Notes: generated by a model not told the origin, from the sequence alone. Shown: positions 27,384 to 36,921, numbered from the stretch's first letter. The stretch is DNA of 64,000 bases from Nonomuraea ceibae (GCF_019396325.1 NZ_JAHKRO010000019.1:1-64000); one strand, 5' to 3'. Made by a program: numbers and translations.

Positions 27384-28097
27384 GTGGACGGATCAGGCCG
27401 GGCGATGACGCCCGAGGAGGACGCCGAGCGGCTGCTGGTGGTGGACGACGAGGCCACCGTCCGCGAGCTGCTCGCGGCGACGCTGCGCTTCGCCGGGTTC
27501 CGGGTGACCTCGGTGGCGACCGGGACCGAGGCGGTCGCCGCGGCCGGCGCCGAACCGCCCGACCTGGTGCTGCTCGACGTGATGCTGCCGGACATGGACG
27601 GCTTCGAGGTGGTCCGGCGGCTGCGTGAGCGGCGGCCGGTGCCCGTCCTGTTCCTCACCGCCCGCGACCGCCAGGCGGACAAGGTCACCGGGCTCTCCCT
27701 CGGCGCCGACGACTACGTGACCAAGCCGTTCGACCTGGAGGAGCTGATCGCCAGGATCCGCGCGATCCTCCGCCGCACCTCCGGCCACCACGCCGGGGTG
27801 CTGAAGGTGGGCGCGCTCACGCTTGACGCCGACGGGCACCAGGTGACGCGGGAGGGGCGGCCGGTCCGGGTCTCCCCCACCGAGTTCCGGCTGCTGCGCT
27901 ACCTGATGGAGAACGCCGGGCGCGTGGTGTCCAAGGCGCAGATCCTCGACCGGGTGTGGCGCTACGACTTCGGCGGCGACGCCAGCATCGTCGACACCTA
28001 CATCTCCTACCTGCGGCGCAAGGTCGACGCCGGGGAGCCCAAGCTCATCCACACCGTGCACGGCGTGGGCTACGTGATGCGCGAGCCCCGGCGGTGA
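27384..28097 (+). CDS. OmpR-family response regulator
   Basis: A 237-residue response regulator. The receiver has the acidic pocket LVVDDE, the phospho-acceptor Asp65 in LVLLDVMLPDMDG and Lys in VTKPFDLEE; the winged helix follows with SPTEFRLLRYLMENAGRVVSKAQIL and DTYISYLRRKVD. Starts at GTG 27384 or ATG 27405 (seven residues shorter). The stop overlaps the kinase start (GTGA, 28094-28097). It lies 34 bp after the ABC-2 permease, so it may control or respond to the exporter. Confidence 0.92.
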   Translation: MDGSGRAMTPEEDAERLLVVDDEATVRELLAATLRFAGFRVTSVATGTEAVAAAGAEPPDLVLLDVMLPDMDGFEVVRRLRERRPVPVLFLTARDRQADKVTGLSLGADDYVTKPFDLEELIARIRAILRRTSGHHAGVLKVGALTLDADGHQVTREGRPVRVSPTEFRLLRYLMENAGRVVSKAQILDRVWRYDFGGDASIVDTYISYLRRKVDAGEPKLIHTVHGVGYVMREPRR

Positions 28098-29539
28098 GGC
28101 GGCTGTCGCTGCGGGCCAGGCTGCTGCTGTTCACCGCGGGGCTGCTGCTGGCCGGGCTGAGCCTGGCCGGCGCGGTCGTCGCCGACCAGCTGGAGCGCTA
28201 CCAGCTCGGCCGGCTCGACGGCCAGCTGCGCTCGCTCACCGCGCTCGTCTCCAGCGTGCCGGCCCCCGGGCCGCCCGACCTCGCGGACGCCGCCGCCCGC
28301 CCCGGCCTCCTCGCGCAGGGACTCGACGTGTTCGGCAGCCCGTACCTGGTCTATCTGGACGCGGGCGGCGCGGTGGCGGCGAGCGTGCACTCGCCCAGGA
28401 TGGCCGCCGCGACGCTGCCGCGCCTGGAGGACCTGCGCGCGGTGCCCGCGGACGCGTCGGCCGCCGACCTGCCCGCCGCCGACGGCTCGGGCCGGTGGCG
28501 GGCCGTCGCCCGGCCGGCCACCGGGCGGGGCGGGACGGTGATCGCGGCGGCGCCGCTGGCCGAGGCCGACGCGACCATCGCCCGGGTCCGGGCCAGCAGC
28601 GTGATCAGCGGCGCGGTGCTGCTCGTCCTGCTGACGGGGGCCGGCTGGTTCGCCCTCGGCCGGGGGCTGCGGCCGCTGCGCCGGATCGAGCACACCGCGG
28701 CCGCGATCGCCGGCGGCGACCTCAGCCGGCGGGTGCCCGTGCTGGCGCCGCCCGGCACCGAGATCGGGCACCTGGCGGCGTCGCTCAACACCATGCTCGG
28801 CCAGCTCGAACGCGCCTTCGCCGACCGGGCCGCGTCCGAGGCGCGGATGCGCGCGTTCGTCTCGGACGTCAGCCACGAGCTGCGCACGCCGCTGTTCGTC
28901 ATCAAGGGCTCGGCCGAGCTGCACCGGATGGGCGCGCTGGCCTCCCCCGCCGACGTCGACGAGGCGATGCGGCGCATCGACCGCGAGGCCACCCGGCTCA
29001 CCGCGCTCACCGAGGACCTGCTGCTGCTCGCCCAGCTCGACGAGGGCGCCGACGAGCAGCTCGACCTGGCCCCGATGGACCTGCGCACGCTCGCCAACGA
29101 CGCCCGGCACGACCTGCGCGCCCTCGACCCGGCGCGTCCCGTCGAGGTCACCGGGCCCGACGGCGGGCCGCCCGGCCCGGCGCCGGTCCACGCCGACGAG
29201 GCGCGGCTGCGTCAGGTGGTCGCCAACCTGGTGGGCAACGCCGCCGCCCACACCCCGCCGGGCACCCCCGTGCGGATCGGCGTCGGCACGGCGGACGGCC
29301 GGGCGGTGCTCGACGTGGCGGACGAGGGGCCGGGGATGACGGCCGAGCAGGCGGGCCGCGTCTTCGACCGCTTCTACCGGACCGACCGCTCCCGCGACCG
29401 CTCGGTCGGCGCCGGCGCGGGGCTCGGGCTGGCCATCGCCCGCTCCCTCGCCCGCGCGCACGGTGGCGACGTCGAGCTGCGGACCGCCCTCGGCGAAGGC
29501 GCCCGCTTCCGCCTGACCCTCCCCCTCCTGAACCCCTGA
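28094..29539 (+). CDS. Sensor histidine kinase
   Basis: A 481-residue membrane kinase. TM1 is residues ~8-32, an extracytoplasmic sensor of ~140 residues follows, TM2 is ~170-190, then HAMP (RPLRRIEHTAAAIAGGDLS). The HisKA motif FVSDVSHELRTPLF places the phospho-His at 261. The ATPase domain shows NLVGNAAAHTP, DEGPGMT and GAGLGLAIARS. Translationally coupled to the response regulator. The signal is unknown. Confidence 0.92.
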   Translation: MRRLSLRARLLLFTAGLLLAGLSLAGAVVADQLERYQLGRLDGQLRSLTALVSSVPAPGPPDLADAAARPGLLAQGLDVFGSPYLVYLDAGGAVAASVHSPRMAAATLPRLEDLRAVPADASAADLPAADGSGRWRAVARPATGRGGTVIAAAPLAEADATIARVRASSVISGAVLLVLLTGAGWFALGRGLRPLRRIEHTAAAIAGGDLSRRVPVLAPPGTEIGHLAASLNTMLGQLERAFADRAASEARMRAFVSDVSHELRTPLFVIKGSAELHRMGALASPADVDEAMRRIDREATRLTALTEDLLLLAQLDEGADEQLDLAPMDLRTLANDARHDLRALDPARPVEVTGPDGGPPGPAPVHADEARLRQVVANLVGNAAAHTPPGTPVRIGVGTADGRAVLDVADEGPGMTAEQAGRVFDRFYRTDRSRDRSVGAGAGLGLAIARSLARAHGGDVELRTALGEGARFRLTLPLLNP

Positions 29540-29564
29540 CGCCCCCGTGCAGACCGTAAGGGGC

Positions 29565-29593
29565 GGGCGCGCCCCCGCGTGGGGGGCGCGCCC
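29565..29593. terminator. GC hairpin between kinase and xylanase genes
   Basis: GGGCGCGCCCCC (29565-29576) pairs with GGGGGCGCGCCC (29582-29593) around a 5-nt loop. The stem is 12 bp, lies between convergent genes, and has no T-run. Confidence 0.6.
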
Positions 29594-29668
29594 GTGGGAA
29601 GCCGCGCGGGCCGTACGGCTCCCGGTGCCGCTCCTCCCTCGGCCCGCGCGGAGATCAGGGGTACGCGG

Positions 29669-31366
29669 TCACGGCGAGGCGCAGGTGTAGCCCGAGGGCG
29701 TCTGCGTGTTGCCGCTGGGGCGGTTGACCTGGAAGCCGAAGCTGGTGGCGGCGTTGGGGGCCAGGGTGCCGTTGTAGGAGACGCTCTTGGCCGTCACCGT
29801 CTGCCCGCTGGTGGTCAGGGTGGCGTTCCAGGAGCCCGCGAGGGTGTGGCCGGCGGGCAGGGTGAAGGTGACGGTCCACCCGTTGAGCGTGGCCGAGCCG
29901 GTGTTGGTGACGGTGACGGGCTGCACGACGTAGCCGTTGTTCCACTGGGTCTGGATGGTGCCCGTCGCGGTGCAGGGGCCGCCGGGGCCGCCGCCCGCGC
30001 TGGTCTCGAAGGTCACCGTCGCCGAGGGGGTGGACAGGTTGCCGGCGCCGTCGCGGGCGCGCACGTACACCTGGTACTCGGTGTCGGCCGTCAGGCCGGT
30101 GAGGGTGGTGGAGTTGGTGGCCGACTGGCCGAGCAGCGTGTCGGTGGCGCCCTGCTCGCGGTAGACGTTGTAGCCGGCCAGGCCGCTGCCGCCGGAGTCG
30201 GTGGAGGCCGCCCAGGACAGGCTCGCCGAGCTGCTCGTGACGCCGGAGGCCGCCGGGGTGCCCGGGGTGGTCGGCGGGGTGGTGTCGTTGCCGGTGCCGC
30301 CGGCGAGCGCGTCGTGCACGGCGGTGTAGGCCGGCTTGGTCTGGTAGTTCTCGTTGTAGATGAGCGCGGCGCCCTCGCCGGGGAACGTGTCGGGCACCCA
30401 GGAGTGCCTGTCGGTGATGCCCCAGATGGTGACGCCGGCGCAGGCGGTCACGGCGAGGCAGGCGTTGACGACGTTGCGGTAGTAGGTGGCCTGGGTGGCG
30501 TCCTTGGAGGCGTCGCGCGGCATCTGCATGCGCACGTCGAGCTCGGTGATGCGCACCTGGACGCCGAGGTCGGCGAAGCGCTGCAGGTTCTGCTGCAGGT
30601 CGTTGGGGAAGCCGTACTGGATGGCCAGGTGGCTCTGGAAGCCGACGCAGTCGACGGGCACGTTCTGCTGGCGCAGCGACCGGACCAGGTTGTACATGGC
30701 GGTGCTCTTGGCGTTGATGCCTTCGACGTTGTAGTCGTTGATGCACAGCCGGGCGTCGGGGTCGGCGGCGCGGGCGTAGCGGAAGGCGTCGGCGATGTAG
30801 CTCTGGCCGAGCGTGTTGTACCAGAACGAGGTGCGCAGGCTGCCGTTCTCCTCGAAGACCTCGTTGACCACGTCCCAGGAGACCAGGGCGGGGTTGTCGG
30901 CGTAGCGGCCGGCGACCGTGTCGATGTGGTTGCGCATGGCCTCGCGCATGGCGGTGGCGGGCAGGTTCTGCACCCAGGTGGGGGTCTGGCTGTGCCAGAC
31001 GAGCGTGTGGCCGTGGACCTGCTGGTCGTTCTGCTGGGCGAAGTTCATGATGGCGTCGGCGCCGGAGAAGTTGAACTGGCCCTGGCTGGGCTCGGTGGCG
31101 TCCCACTTCATCGCGTTCTCGGCGGTGATCTGGTTGAACTCGCCGGCCGCGAGGGTGCGGTACTGGGTCTCGTTCGACAGCGGCCCGGTGGCGAGGGCGG
31201 CGCCGATGAACTTGCCGCGTGCGGCGGCGTGCTGGCGCAGCGGCGCCGAGGCGTCGGCGGGGGCGGCCGGCGCCAGGAACACGGTGAGCAGGGCGAGGGC
31301 CGCCGCCGCCGTGAGGGTTCTGATCCGGGCTCCGGATCTGTTGAGCGTTGTCGAGAGCACGAGCAC
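29669..31366 (-). CDS. Secreted GH10 endo-1,4-beta-xylanase with Fn3 and CBM2
   Basis: A 565-residue modular xylanase. The signal peptide is residues 1-~40. The GH10 catalytic domain is ~45-345: acid/base Glu169 in SWDVVNE and nucleophile Glu275 in VRITELDVRM, with HGHTLVWHSQTP and GVTIWGITDRHSWVP as further marks. A fibronectin III domain spans ~363-455, then a Gly/Pro linker, then a CBM2 carbohydrate-binding module (465-565) whose Cys465 and Cys562 should form the usual disulfide. It cuts the xylan backbone outside the cell. Palindromes of GAAAnTTTC type lie upstream, and xylA/xylB are in the same window, so xylan use is coherent. Confidence 0.96.
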   Translation of the reverse strand: MLVLSTTLNRSGARIRTLTAAAALALLTVFLAPAAPADASAPLRQHAAARGKFIGAALATGPLSNETQYRTLAAGEFNQITAENAMKWDATEPSQGQFNFSGADAIMNFAQQNDQQVHGHTLVWHSQTPTWVQNLPATAMREAMRNHIDTVAGRYADNPALVSWDVVNEVFEENGSLRTSFWYNTLGQSYIADAFRYARAADPDARLCINDYNVEGINAKSTAMYNLVRSLRQQNVPVDCVGFQSHLAIQYGFPNDLQQNLQRFADLGVQVRITELDVRMQMPRDASKDATQATYYRNVVNACLAVTACAGVTIWGITDRHSWVPDTFPGEGAALIYNENYQTKPAYTAVHDALAGGTGNDTTPPTTPGTPAASGVTSSSASLSWAASTDSGGSGLAGYNVYREQGATDTLLGQSATNSTTLTGLTADTEYQVYVRARDGAGNLSTPSATVTFETSAGGGPGGPCTATGTIQTQWNNGYVVQPVTVTNTGSATLNGWTVTFTLPAGHTLAGSWNATLTTSGQTVTAKSVSYNGTLAPNAATSFGFQVNRPSGNTQTPSGYTCASP

Positions 31367-31390
31367 CTACCTCCGCGAAGTTCCGATCCC

Positions 31391-31399
31391 GAAAGTTTC
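31391..31399. promoter_or_regulatory. GAAAGTTTC palindrome upstream of the xylanase
   Basis: A palindromic GAAAGTTTC lies 24 bp upstream of the xylanase start. Elements of this GAAAnTTTC type are known near xylan-use genes of actinomycetes and are bound by LacI-type regulators. A second copy lies at 31513-31521. Function here is inferred. Confidence 0.6.
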
Positions 31400-31512
31400 A
31401 TCAGCCCGGGACCCTTGCGGGGAAGGTATTGACATGCGAGAGCGTGGTCAATGCCGGGAACGGCGTCCCGTCATCGGCGCAGGTGGTGAGCAGAAATTAT
31501 CGGACGCTATAT

Positions 31513-31521
31513 GAAACTTTC
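31513..31521. promoter_or_regulatory. Second GAAACTTTC palindrome
   Basis: GAAACTTTC, 122 bp from the first GAAAGTTTC copy and in the same AT-richer intergenic stretch. A pair this far apart could allow looping or could mark the far side of the xylanase promoter region. Confidence 0.55.
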
Positions 31522-31643
31522 ACGGGCGGAGGGCGCCGCGTGCCCGCCCCGCAGGGGGAGCTGGGGGCGGGCACGGGGTCCCGGTAGGTGGGTGGCCTGC
31601 CGGGAGCATGGCGGTCAGGCGCCGGTCCTGCGCCTCGTGCCGG

Positions 31644-31991
31644 TCATGCGTCGTCGTCGGAGACGCGCGAGGCGTCCGTGCACGTGCTGGATCCGGAGCT
31701 GAGCACGGGGAACAGCGCGCCGCAGGTGCTGACCGGCGCCGACACCGGCTCGACGATCTCGTCGTTGAAGATGATGATGTCGCCGATGAGCGGTGGAGCC
31801 GGCTTGGCCGCCGCCGGGGACACCTGCGCGAGCAAGCCGACGATCACGCCGCCGATACCCGTTGCTGCGGCGAGGCGGAAGCCGGGTCGCCCGGCCGGTG
31901 CCGGCTCGGCCGGCTGTTCAGCATGATGCGGTCGATGAGGGCCAGCGCGACAGCCGAGACGATGAAGGTCAGATGAATCAACGTTTTCCAT
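31644..31991 (-). CDS. Possible small secreted Cys-pair protein overlapping the yqhA-like gene
   Basis: An open frame of 115 codons from ATG 31991. The useful part is residues ~37-115: a signal-peptide-like segment (FRLAAATGIGGVIVGLLAQV, cleavage likely at SPAAA/KP) and a mature ~52-residue tail with PPLIGDIIIFNDEIVEP and two cysteines in STCGALFPV and SSTCTD. The first ~36 residues overlap the C-terminal tail of the YqhA-like protein in another frame by 148 bp, which is unusual, and no better start codon is in frame. The signal-peptide composition and a shared PLIG motif with the 45-residue peptide at 32468-32605 support it as real; the start is uncertain. Confidence 0.5.
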   Translation of the reverse strand: MENVDSSDLHRLGCRAGPHRPHHAEQPAEPAPAGRPGFRLAAATGIGGVIVGLLAQVSPAAAKPAPPLIGDIIIFNDEIVEPVSAPVSTCGALFPVLSSGSSTCTDASRVSDDDA

Positions 31992-32467
31992 AGCAGTTCC
32001 CTGTCGGTGACGGCCGGGCGGGCCGCGTTGATGAATATCTGCAGCAGGTGGATGGAGGAGATGCCGATGATGGCCATGGCGAGCTTGACCTTGAGCACGT
32101 TGGCGTTCACGTGGGAGAGCCATTGGGGCTGGTCGGGATGCCCCTCGATGCGCAGGCGCGACACGAACGTCTCGTAGCCGCCCACTATCACCATGATCAG
32201 CAGGTTGGAGATCATCACCACGTCCACCAGGCCGAGGACGATGAGCATGACGGTGGTCTCCGGAGGGTGGCCACCGAACCCGAGCTCCACGAGGTGGATC
32301 AGCTCGGCCATGAACCGCCACACGTACACGACCTGCGCGGCGATGAGGCCCAGGTAGAGGGGTGCCTGGATCCAGCGGCTGAGGAACATGACGTAGCCGA
32401 GGCGCTTGAGCGGGCTGCGCCGCTCCCGGGGGGCGCCGGCCACGTGCAGAGGCAGGGGCGGGTGCAT
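31844..32467 (-). CDS. YqhA family (UPF0114) membrane protein
   Basis: A 207-residue protein with three to four transmembrane helices: FLSRWIQAPLYLGLIAAQVVYVW, TTVMLIVLGLVDVVMISNLLIMVIVGGY, NVLKVKLAMAIIGISSIHLLQIF and LIHLTFIVSAVALALIDRIM. SRWIQAPLYLGL and MVIVGGYETFVS are the UPF0114 signature regions. E. coli YqhA is about 165 residues; this protein has a longer N-terminus (a start near MFLSRW is possible) and an extra ~25-residue polar tail. Function of the family is not settled. The start is one base after the stop of the tiny secreted peptide (32468), so translation is likely coupled. Confidence 0.85.
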   Translation of the reverse strand: MHPPLPLHVAGAPRERRSPLKRLGYVMFLSRWIQAPLYLGLIAAQVVYVWRFMAELIHLVELGFGGHPPETTVMLIVLGLVDVVMISNLLIMVIVGGYETFVSRLRIEGHPDQPQWLSHVNANVLKVKLAMAIIGISSIHLLQIFINAARPAVTDRELLWKTLIHLTFIVSAVALALIDRIMLNSRPSRHRPGDPASASPQQRVSAA

Positions 32468-32605
32468 CTAGGACGTGAGGAGGTTGACGTGCTGGATGAC
32501 GGTCTCCAGGCCGATCAGCGGCTCGCCGCCGGCGTCCGCCGCCAGGGGCGGCAGGACGATCGCGGCCGCCGTGAGGACGGCGACGTACAGGGTCCGCAGG
32601 TACAA
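32468..32605 (-). CDS. Tiny secreted peptide with a TTG start
   Basis: A 45-residue ORF from TTG 32605. A perfect AAGGAG (32611-32616 on the complement) sits 5 bases upstream, which decides the start. The first ~23 residues are a signal peptide (YLRTLYVAVLTAAAIVL, ending LAADA); the mature peptide is about 22 residues and contains GGEPLIGLETVIQHVNLLTS. It ends 1 bp before the YqhA start and shares PLIG with the neighbouring secreted protein. It does not match a family I recognise. Confidence 0.6.
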   Translation of the reverse strand: MYLRTLYVAVLTAAAIVLPPLAADAGGEPLIGLETVIQHVNLLTS

Positions 32606-32678
32606 CGCTGCTCCTTGGGGTTGCTGGGCGGAACGGAAACCTGCGGCCGGGACGGGGGCCGCCCCGGCCTGCCGAGAG

Positions 32679-32888
32679 TCAGGGCGCGGTCAGGCAGTTG
32701 ACGGCGGGCACCTCGGCCGGGAGTCCCGGGGCCGAGGGGTCGACAAGGGTGGTGACCTCGCCGGCGCTGGCAGTGAGGCACTCGAGGGCCCCGACCGGGT
32801 CGACGATGGCGTGGGCGGGCGCGGTGGCGGCGAGCAGGCCGCCGGCCACGAGGGCGGCGACGCCGGTCAGGCGAAGCGTGCGGTGCAT
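32679..32888 (-). CDS. Small secreted two-cysteine protein
   Basis: A 69-residue protein with a clear signal peptide (MHRTLRLTGVAALVAGGLLA, cleavage after APAHA) and a ~42-residue acidic, Pro-rich mature part. Two near-identical CLTA motifs (ECLTAS and NCLTAP) frame the mature chain, so its cysteines could form one disulfide. A GGAGGT site lies 4 bases before the ATG. It is the first gene of the minus-strand series that continues with the 45-residue peptide and YqhA. No known family recognised. Confidence 0.7.
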   Translation of the reverse strand: MHRTLRLTGVAALVAGGLLAATAPAHAIVDPVGALECLTASAGEVTTLVDPSAPGLPAEVPAVNCLTAP

Positions 32889-32934
32889 GAGACCTCCTGG
32901 GTCCGGTAGGGGAACACCCCTGAACTGCTACCCA

Positions 32935-32960
32935 CAGTAGTTTTTCAGTAACTCTCAGTA
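32935..32960. promoter_or_regulatory. Three phased CAGTA repeats upstream of the secreted peptide gene
   Basis: CAGTA occurs at 32935-32939, 32946-32950 and 32956-32960, spaced 11 and 10 bp, about one helical turn. On the minus strand they read TACTG and lie 47-72 bp upstream of the ATG at 32888, where an activator or ECF-type -35/-10 region would be. They also lie in the upstream region of the divergent glycerol-type transporter. Confidence 0.5.
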
Positions 32961-33060
32961 CAGGAATTGACCGCGATTCTCATGTGCGCCGCCGCGAAAA
33001 AGACCCTTTGCACGCCTTTGTGGATCATGTTAACTGGAGGAGAAAAGGTGGCGATCTATC

Positions 33061-34122
33061 ATGCTGCTCATCGACGGCGTCCGCGTACGGCAGCGCGGCG
33101 AGGTCTGGCTCGACGACATCAACCTGGAGTTACCGAGGGGGATGACCACCCTCCTGGGGCCGATGACGGCAGGCAAGACGACGCTCATGCGGGTCGTCGC
33201 CGGGCTGCATCCACCGGACGCGGGGCGGGTGCTCGTCGGCGGGCGTGACGTCACCTCGGTCTCGGTGCGCCGCAGGTCGGTCGCCTTCGTCTACCAGCGT
33301 TTCATCAACTACCCGACGCTGACGGTGTACGAGAACATCGCCTCCCCGCTGCGCCTGGACCGGGCCTTCCCCCGCGAGTCGGTGGACCGGCGGGTGCGCG
33401 AGGTGGCCGAGCTGATGGGCATCGGCGAGCTGCTGGACCGGCGGCCCGGCGAGCTGTCCGGCGGCCAGCAGCAGCGCACCGCGATCGCCAGGGCGCTGGC
33501 CCGCCCGGTGGACGTGCTGCTGCTCGACGAGCCGCTGGCCAACCTGGACTTCAAGCTGCGCGAGCAGTTGCGCGCCGACCTCAGGGGCATGTTCGCGGAC
33601 TCCCCCGGCGTGGTGCTGTACGCGACGGCCGACCCGAACGAGGCGCTGTCGTTCGGCGCCCCGGCCGTGGTGCTGGGCGAGGGCCGGGTGCTGCACACCG
33701 GCGACGTGGCCGCCCTGTACGCCGGGCCGCCGTCGCTGGCGGTCGCGGCGGCGCTCAGCGACCCGCCGCTCAACGTGCTGCCGGGCGTGGCGCGCGAGGG
33801 CGGCATCGACTGCCTCGGCGCGACCTTCCCCGCCCCCGCCGGGCTGCCGCCGGGTCGTGAGGTGGCGCTGGCCGTGCGCCCGCACCAGGTGGCCGTCGAG
33901 CGCCCGGGCGGCGGCGCGGTGGGCTTCCCCGGGGAGGTCCGGCTGGCGGAGGTGACGGGCGGGTCGACGTTCCTGCACCTGCTGCTGGACGGCGGCCCGC
34001 ACGTGGTGGCCCACCTGCCGGGCACGCGGGCCTACGAGCCGGGCGGCCGGGCGACCGCGTACGTGGACCCGGAGGACGTGTTCGTGTTCGAGTCGCGGCA
34101 TGGCGGAGGACAATCTGCATGA
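33061..34122 (+). CDS. glpS: ABC importer ATPase, GlpS-like (no H-loop histidine)
   Basis: A 353-residue CUT1-type ATPase with a C-terminal MOI/TOBE regulatory domain. Walker A is GPMTAGKTT (33-41), the signature LSGGQQQR (132-139) is intact and Walker B is VLLLDEP (152-158). The H-loop is ATADPNEA (188-195): Ala190 replaces the usual His of VTHDQxEA. The gene starts a six-gene unit in the order ATPase, ATPase, permease, permease, small membrane protein, binding protein, the arrangement of the GlpSTPQUV glycerol importer. The stop overlaps the next gene (34119-34122). Glycerol or a related polyol is inferred as substrate. Confidence 0.85.
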   Translation: MLLIDGVRVRQRGEVWLDDINLELPRGMTTLLGPMTAGKTTLMRVVAGLHPPDAGRVLVGGRDVTSVSVRRRSVAFVYQRFINYPTLTVYENIASPLRLDRAFPRESVDRRVREVAELMGIGELLDRRPGELSGGQQQRTAIARALARPVDVLLLDEPLANLDFKLREQLRADLRGMFADSPGVVLYATADPNEALSFGAPAVVLGEGRVLHTGDVAALYAGPPSLAVAAALSDPPLNVLPGVAREGGIDCLGATFPAPAGLPPGREVALAVRPHQVAVERPGGGAVGFPGEVRLAEVTGGSTFLHLLLDGGPHVVAHLPGTRAYEPGGRATAYVDPEDVFVFESRHGGGQSA

Positions 34123-35212
34123 CTGACATCCGGCTGGAGGGCGTGGGACACAGCTACGACGGCGGCCGGACGTGGGCGCTGCGGCCGACGACGTGGACGT
34201 GGCGCGGGTCTCGGGCGTACGCGCTGCTCGGGCCGAGCGGGTGCGGCAAGACGACACTGCTGAACATCGTCTCGGGCCTGCTCTCCCCCACCACCGGCCG
34301 GATCTGGTTCGGCGACCGGGACGTGACCGGGGTGCCGACGGCGGGGCGCAACATCGCGCAGGTCTTCCAGTTCCCGGTGCTGTACGAGGAGATGTCGGTC
34401 TACGACAACCTGGCCTTCCCGCTGCGCAACCGGGGCCTGGGCCGGGCGGAGACGGACCGGCGGGTGCGGGAGGTGTCGCGGCTGCTGGGCCTGGACGAGC
34501 ATCTGCGGCGCCGGTCGAGGCGGCTGGACCCGGGCCGGCAGCAGATCGTCGCGCTGGGCCGCGGGCTGGTGCGGCCGGACGTGGCGGCGGTGCTGCTGGA
34601 CGAGCCGCTGACCGTGGTCGACCCGGCGGTGAAGTGGGCGCTGCGCAGCAAGCTGAAGGAGATCCACCGCGACACCGGGCACACGCTGATCTACGTCACG
34701 CACGACCAGACGGAGGCGCTGACGTTCGCCGACGAGGTGGTCGTGCTCAACGAGGGGCGCATCGTGCAGGCGGGCGAGCCGGGCGAGCTGTTCCTGTCGC
34801 CGGCGCACGAGTTCGTCGGCCACTTCATCGGCTCGCCCGGCATGAACGTGCTGCCGGGCGAGCTGGCCGGCGGCGTGGTGCGGGTCGGCGGCACGGCGCT
34901 GGGGCGGGCCTCCGGCGACCTGCCGCCGGGGCCGGTGCGGGTCGGGGTGCGGCCGGAGTTCGTCCGCCTGGGCGCCGGGCACGGCGGGCTGAACGGGCTG
35001 ACGGGCCGGGTGACGGGGGTGGACCGGATGGGCGCCTACGACCTGGTGCACGCGGCGGTGGACGGGCACCCGCTCGTCGTCCGTGCGGAGGCCGGGGCGG
35101 CGGTCACGGTGGGCGAGGCGGAGCCGCTGAGCTTCGCCGAGGGGCGCGCGTTCCTGTTCAGGGACGCCGTCAGGTGCGGGGTGGTCGAGCCGCTGGACGG
35201 GAGGCCCGGAGC

Positions 35213-35216
<4 letters not shown>
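34119..35216 (+). CDS. glpT: ABC importer ATPase, GlpT-like (degenerate signature)
   Basis: A 365-residue CUT1-type ATPase. Walker A GPSGCGKTT (38-46), Walker B AVLLDEPLTVVD and the H-loop His195 (YVTHDQTEA) are canonical. The signature, normally LSGGQQQ, is LDPGRQQIV (136-144). In a heterodimer with GlpS this leaves one complete ATP site (GlpT Walker A/B and His with GlpS signature) and one degenerate site. The C-terminal ~120 residues are a TOBE-type domain. Coupled to glpS and, through a GTGA overlap (35213-35216), to the first permease. Confidence 0.85.
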
Positions 35217-36096
<880 letters not shown>

Positions 36097-36100
<4 letters not shown>

Positions 36101-36918
36101 GCGGGCGGGACGGGCGGCGGCTGCCGTGGGCGCGGACGGTGTTCTGGCTGTACGGGGCGACGCTGCTGCTGCCGGTGCTGTGGATGTTCGGCATGTCGAT
36201 CCGCCCGAACCAGGACATCCTCGGAAGCTTCTCGCTGATTCCGCAGCGGGTGACGTTCGACAACTACGTCACGTTCTTCACGAACCCGGTGTGGTATTCG
36301 AGCTACCTGAACTCGATCGTCTACACGTCGATGAACGCGGTGATGTCGCTGGTCGTGGCGTTGCCGGCGGCGTACGCGTTCTCCCGGTTCCGCTTCGCCG
36401 GCGACCGGCACCTGTTCTTCTGGCTGCTGACGAACCGGATGGCACCCCCGGCGGTGTTCCTGCTGCCGTTCTTCCAGATCTACCAGTCGGTCGGCCTGTT
36501 CGACACGCATCTGGGCGTGGCGATCGCGCACATGCTGTTCAACGTGCCGCTGGCGGTGTGGATCCTGGAGGGGTTCATGTCGGGCATCCCCCGCGAGATC
36601 GACGAGACGGCGGCGATCGACGGCTACTCGCTCCCCCGGTTCTTCGTGCGGATCTTCCTGCCGATGATCCGGTCGGCGATCGGCGTGACGCTGTTCTTCT
36701 GCTTCATGTTCAGCTGGGTGGAGCTGCTCATCGCCAGGACGATCACCTCGGTGAACGCCAAGCCGATCGCCGCCACGATGACGCGCACGGTGAGCGCGGC
36801 GGGCGTCGACTGGGGGCTGCTGGCGGCGGCCGGGGTGCTGACGATCGTGCCGGGCGCGATCGTCATCTGGTTCGTGCGCAACTACATCGCCCGCGGGTTC
36901 AGCCTGGGGAGGGTGTGA
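36097..36918 (+). CDS. glpQ: Sugar/polyol ABC permease, GlpQ-like
   Basis: A 273-residue MalG-type permease. Six transmembrane segments and the EAA loop (PREIDETAAIDGYSLPRFFV) are visible. FGMSIRPNQDI and SRFRFAGDRHL are typical of the family. The end LGRV is the common MalG-type C-terminus. The small membrane protein starts 4 bp downstream. Confidence 0.9.
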
Positions 36919-36921
36919 GCG

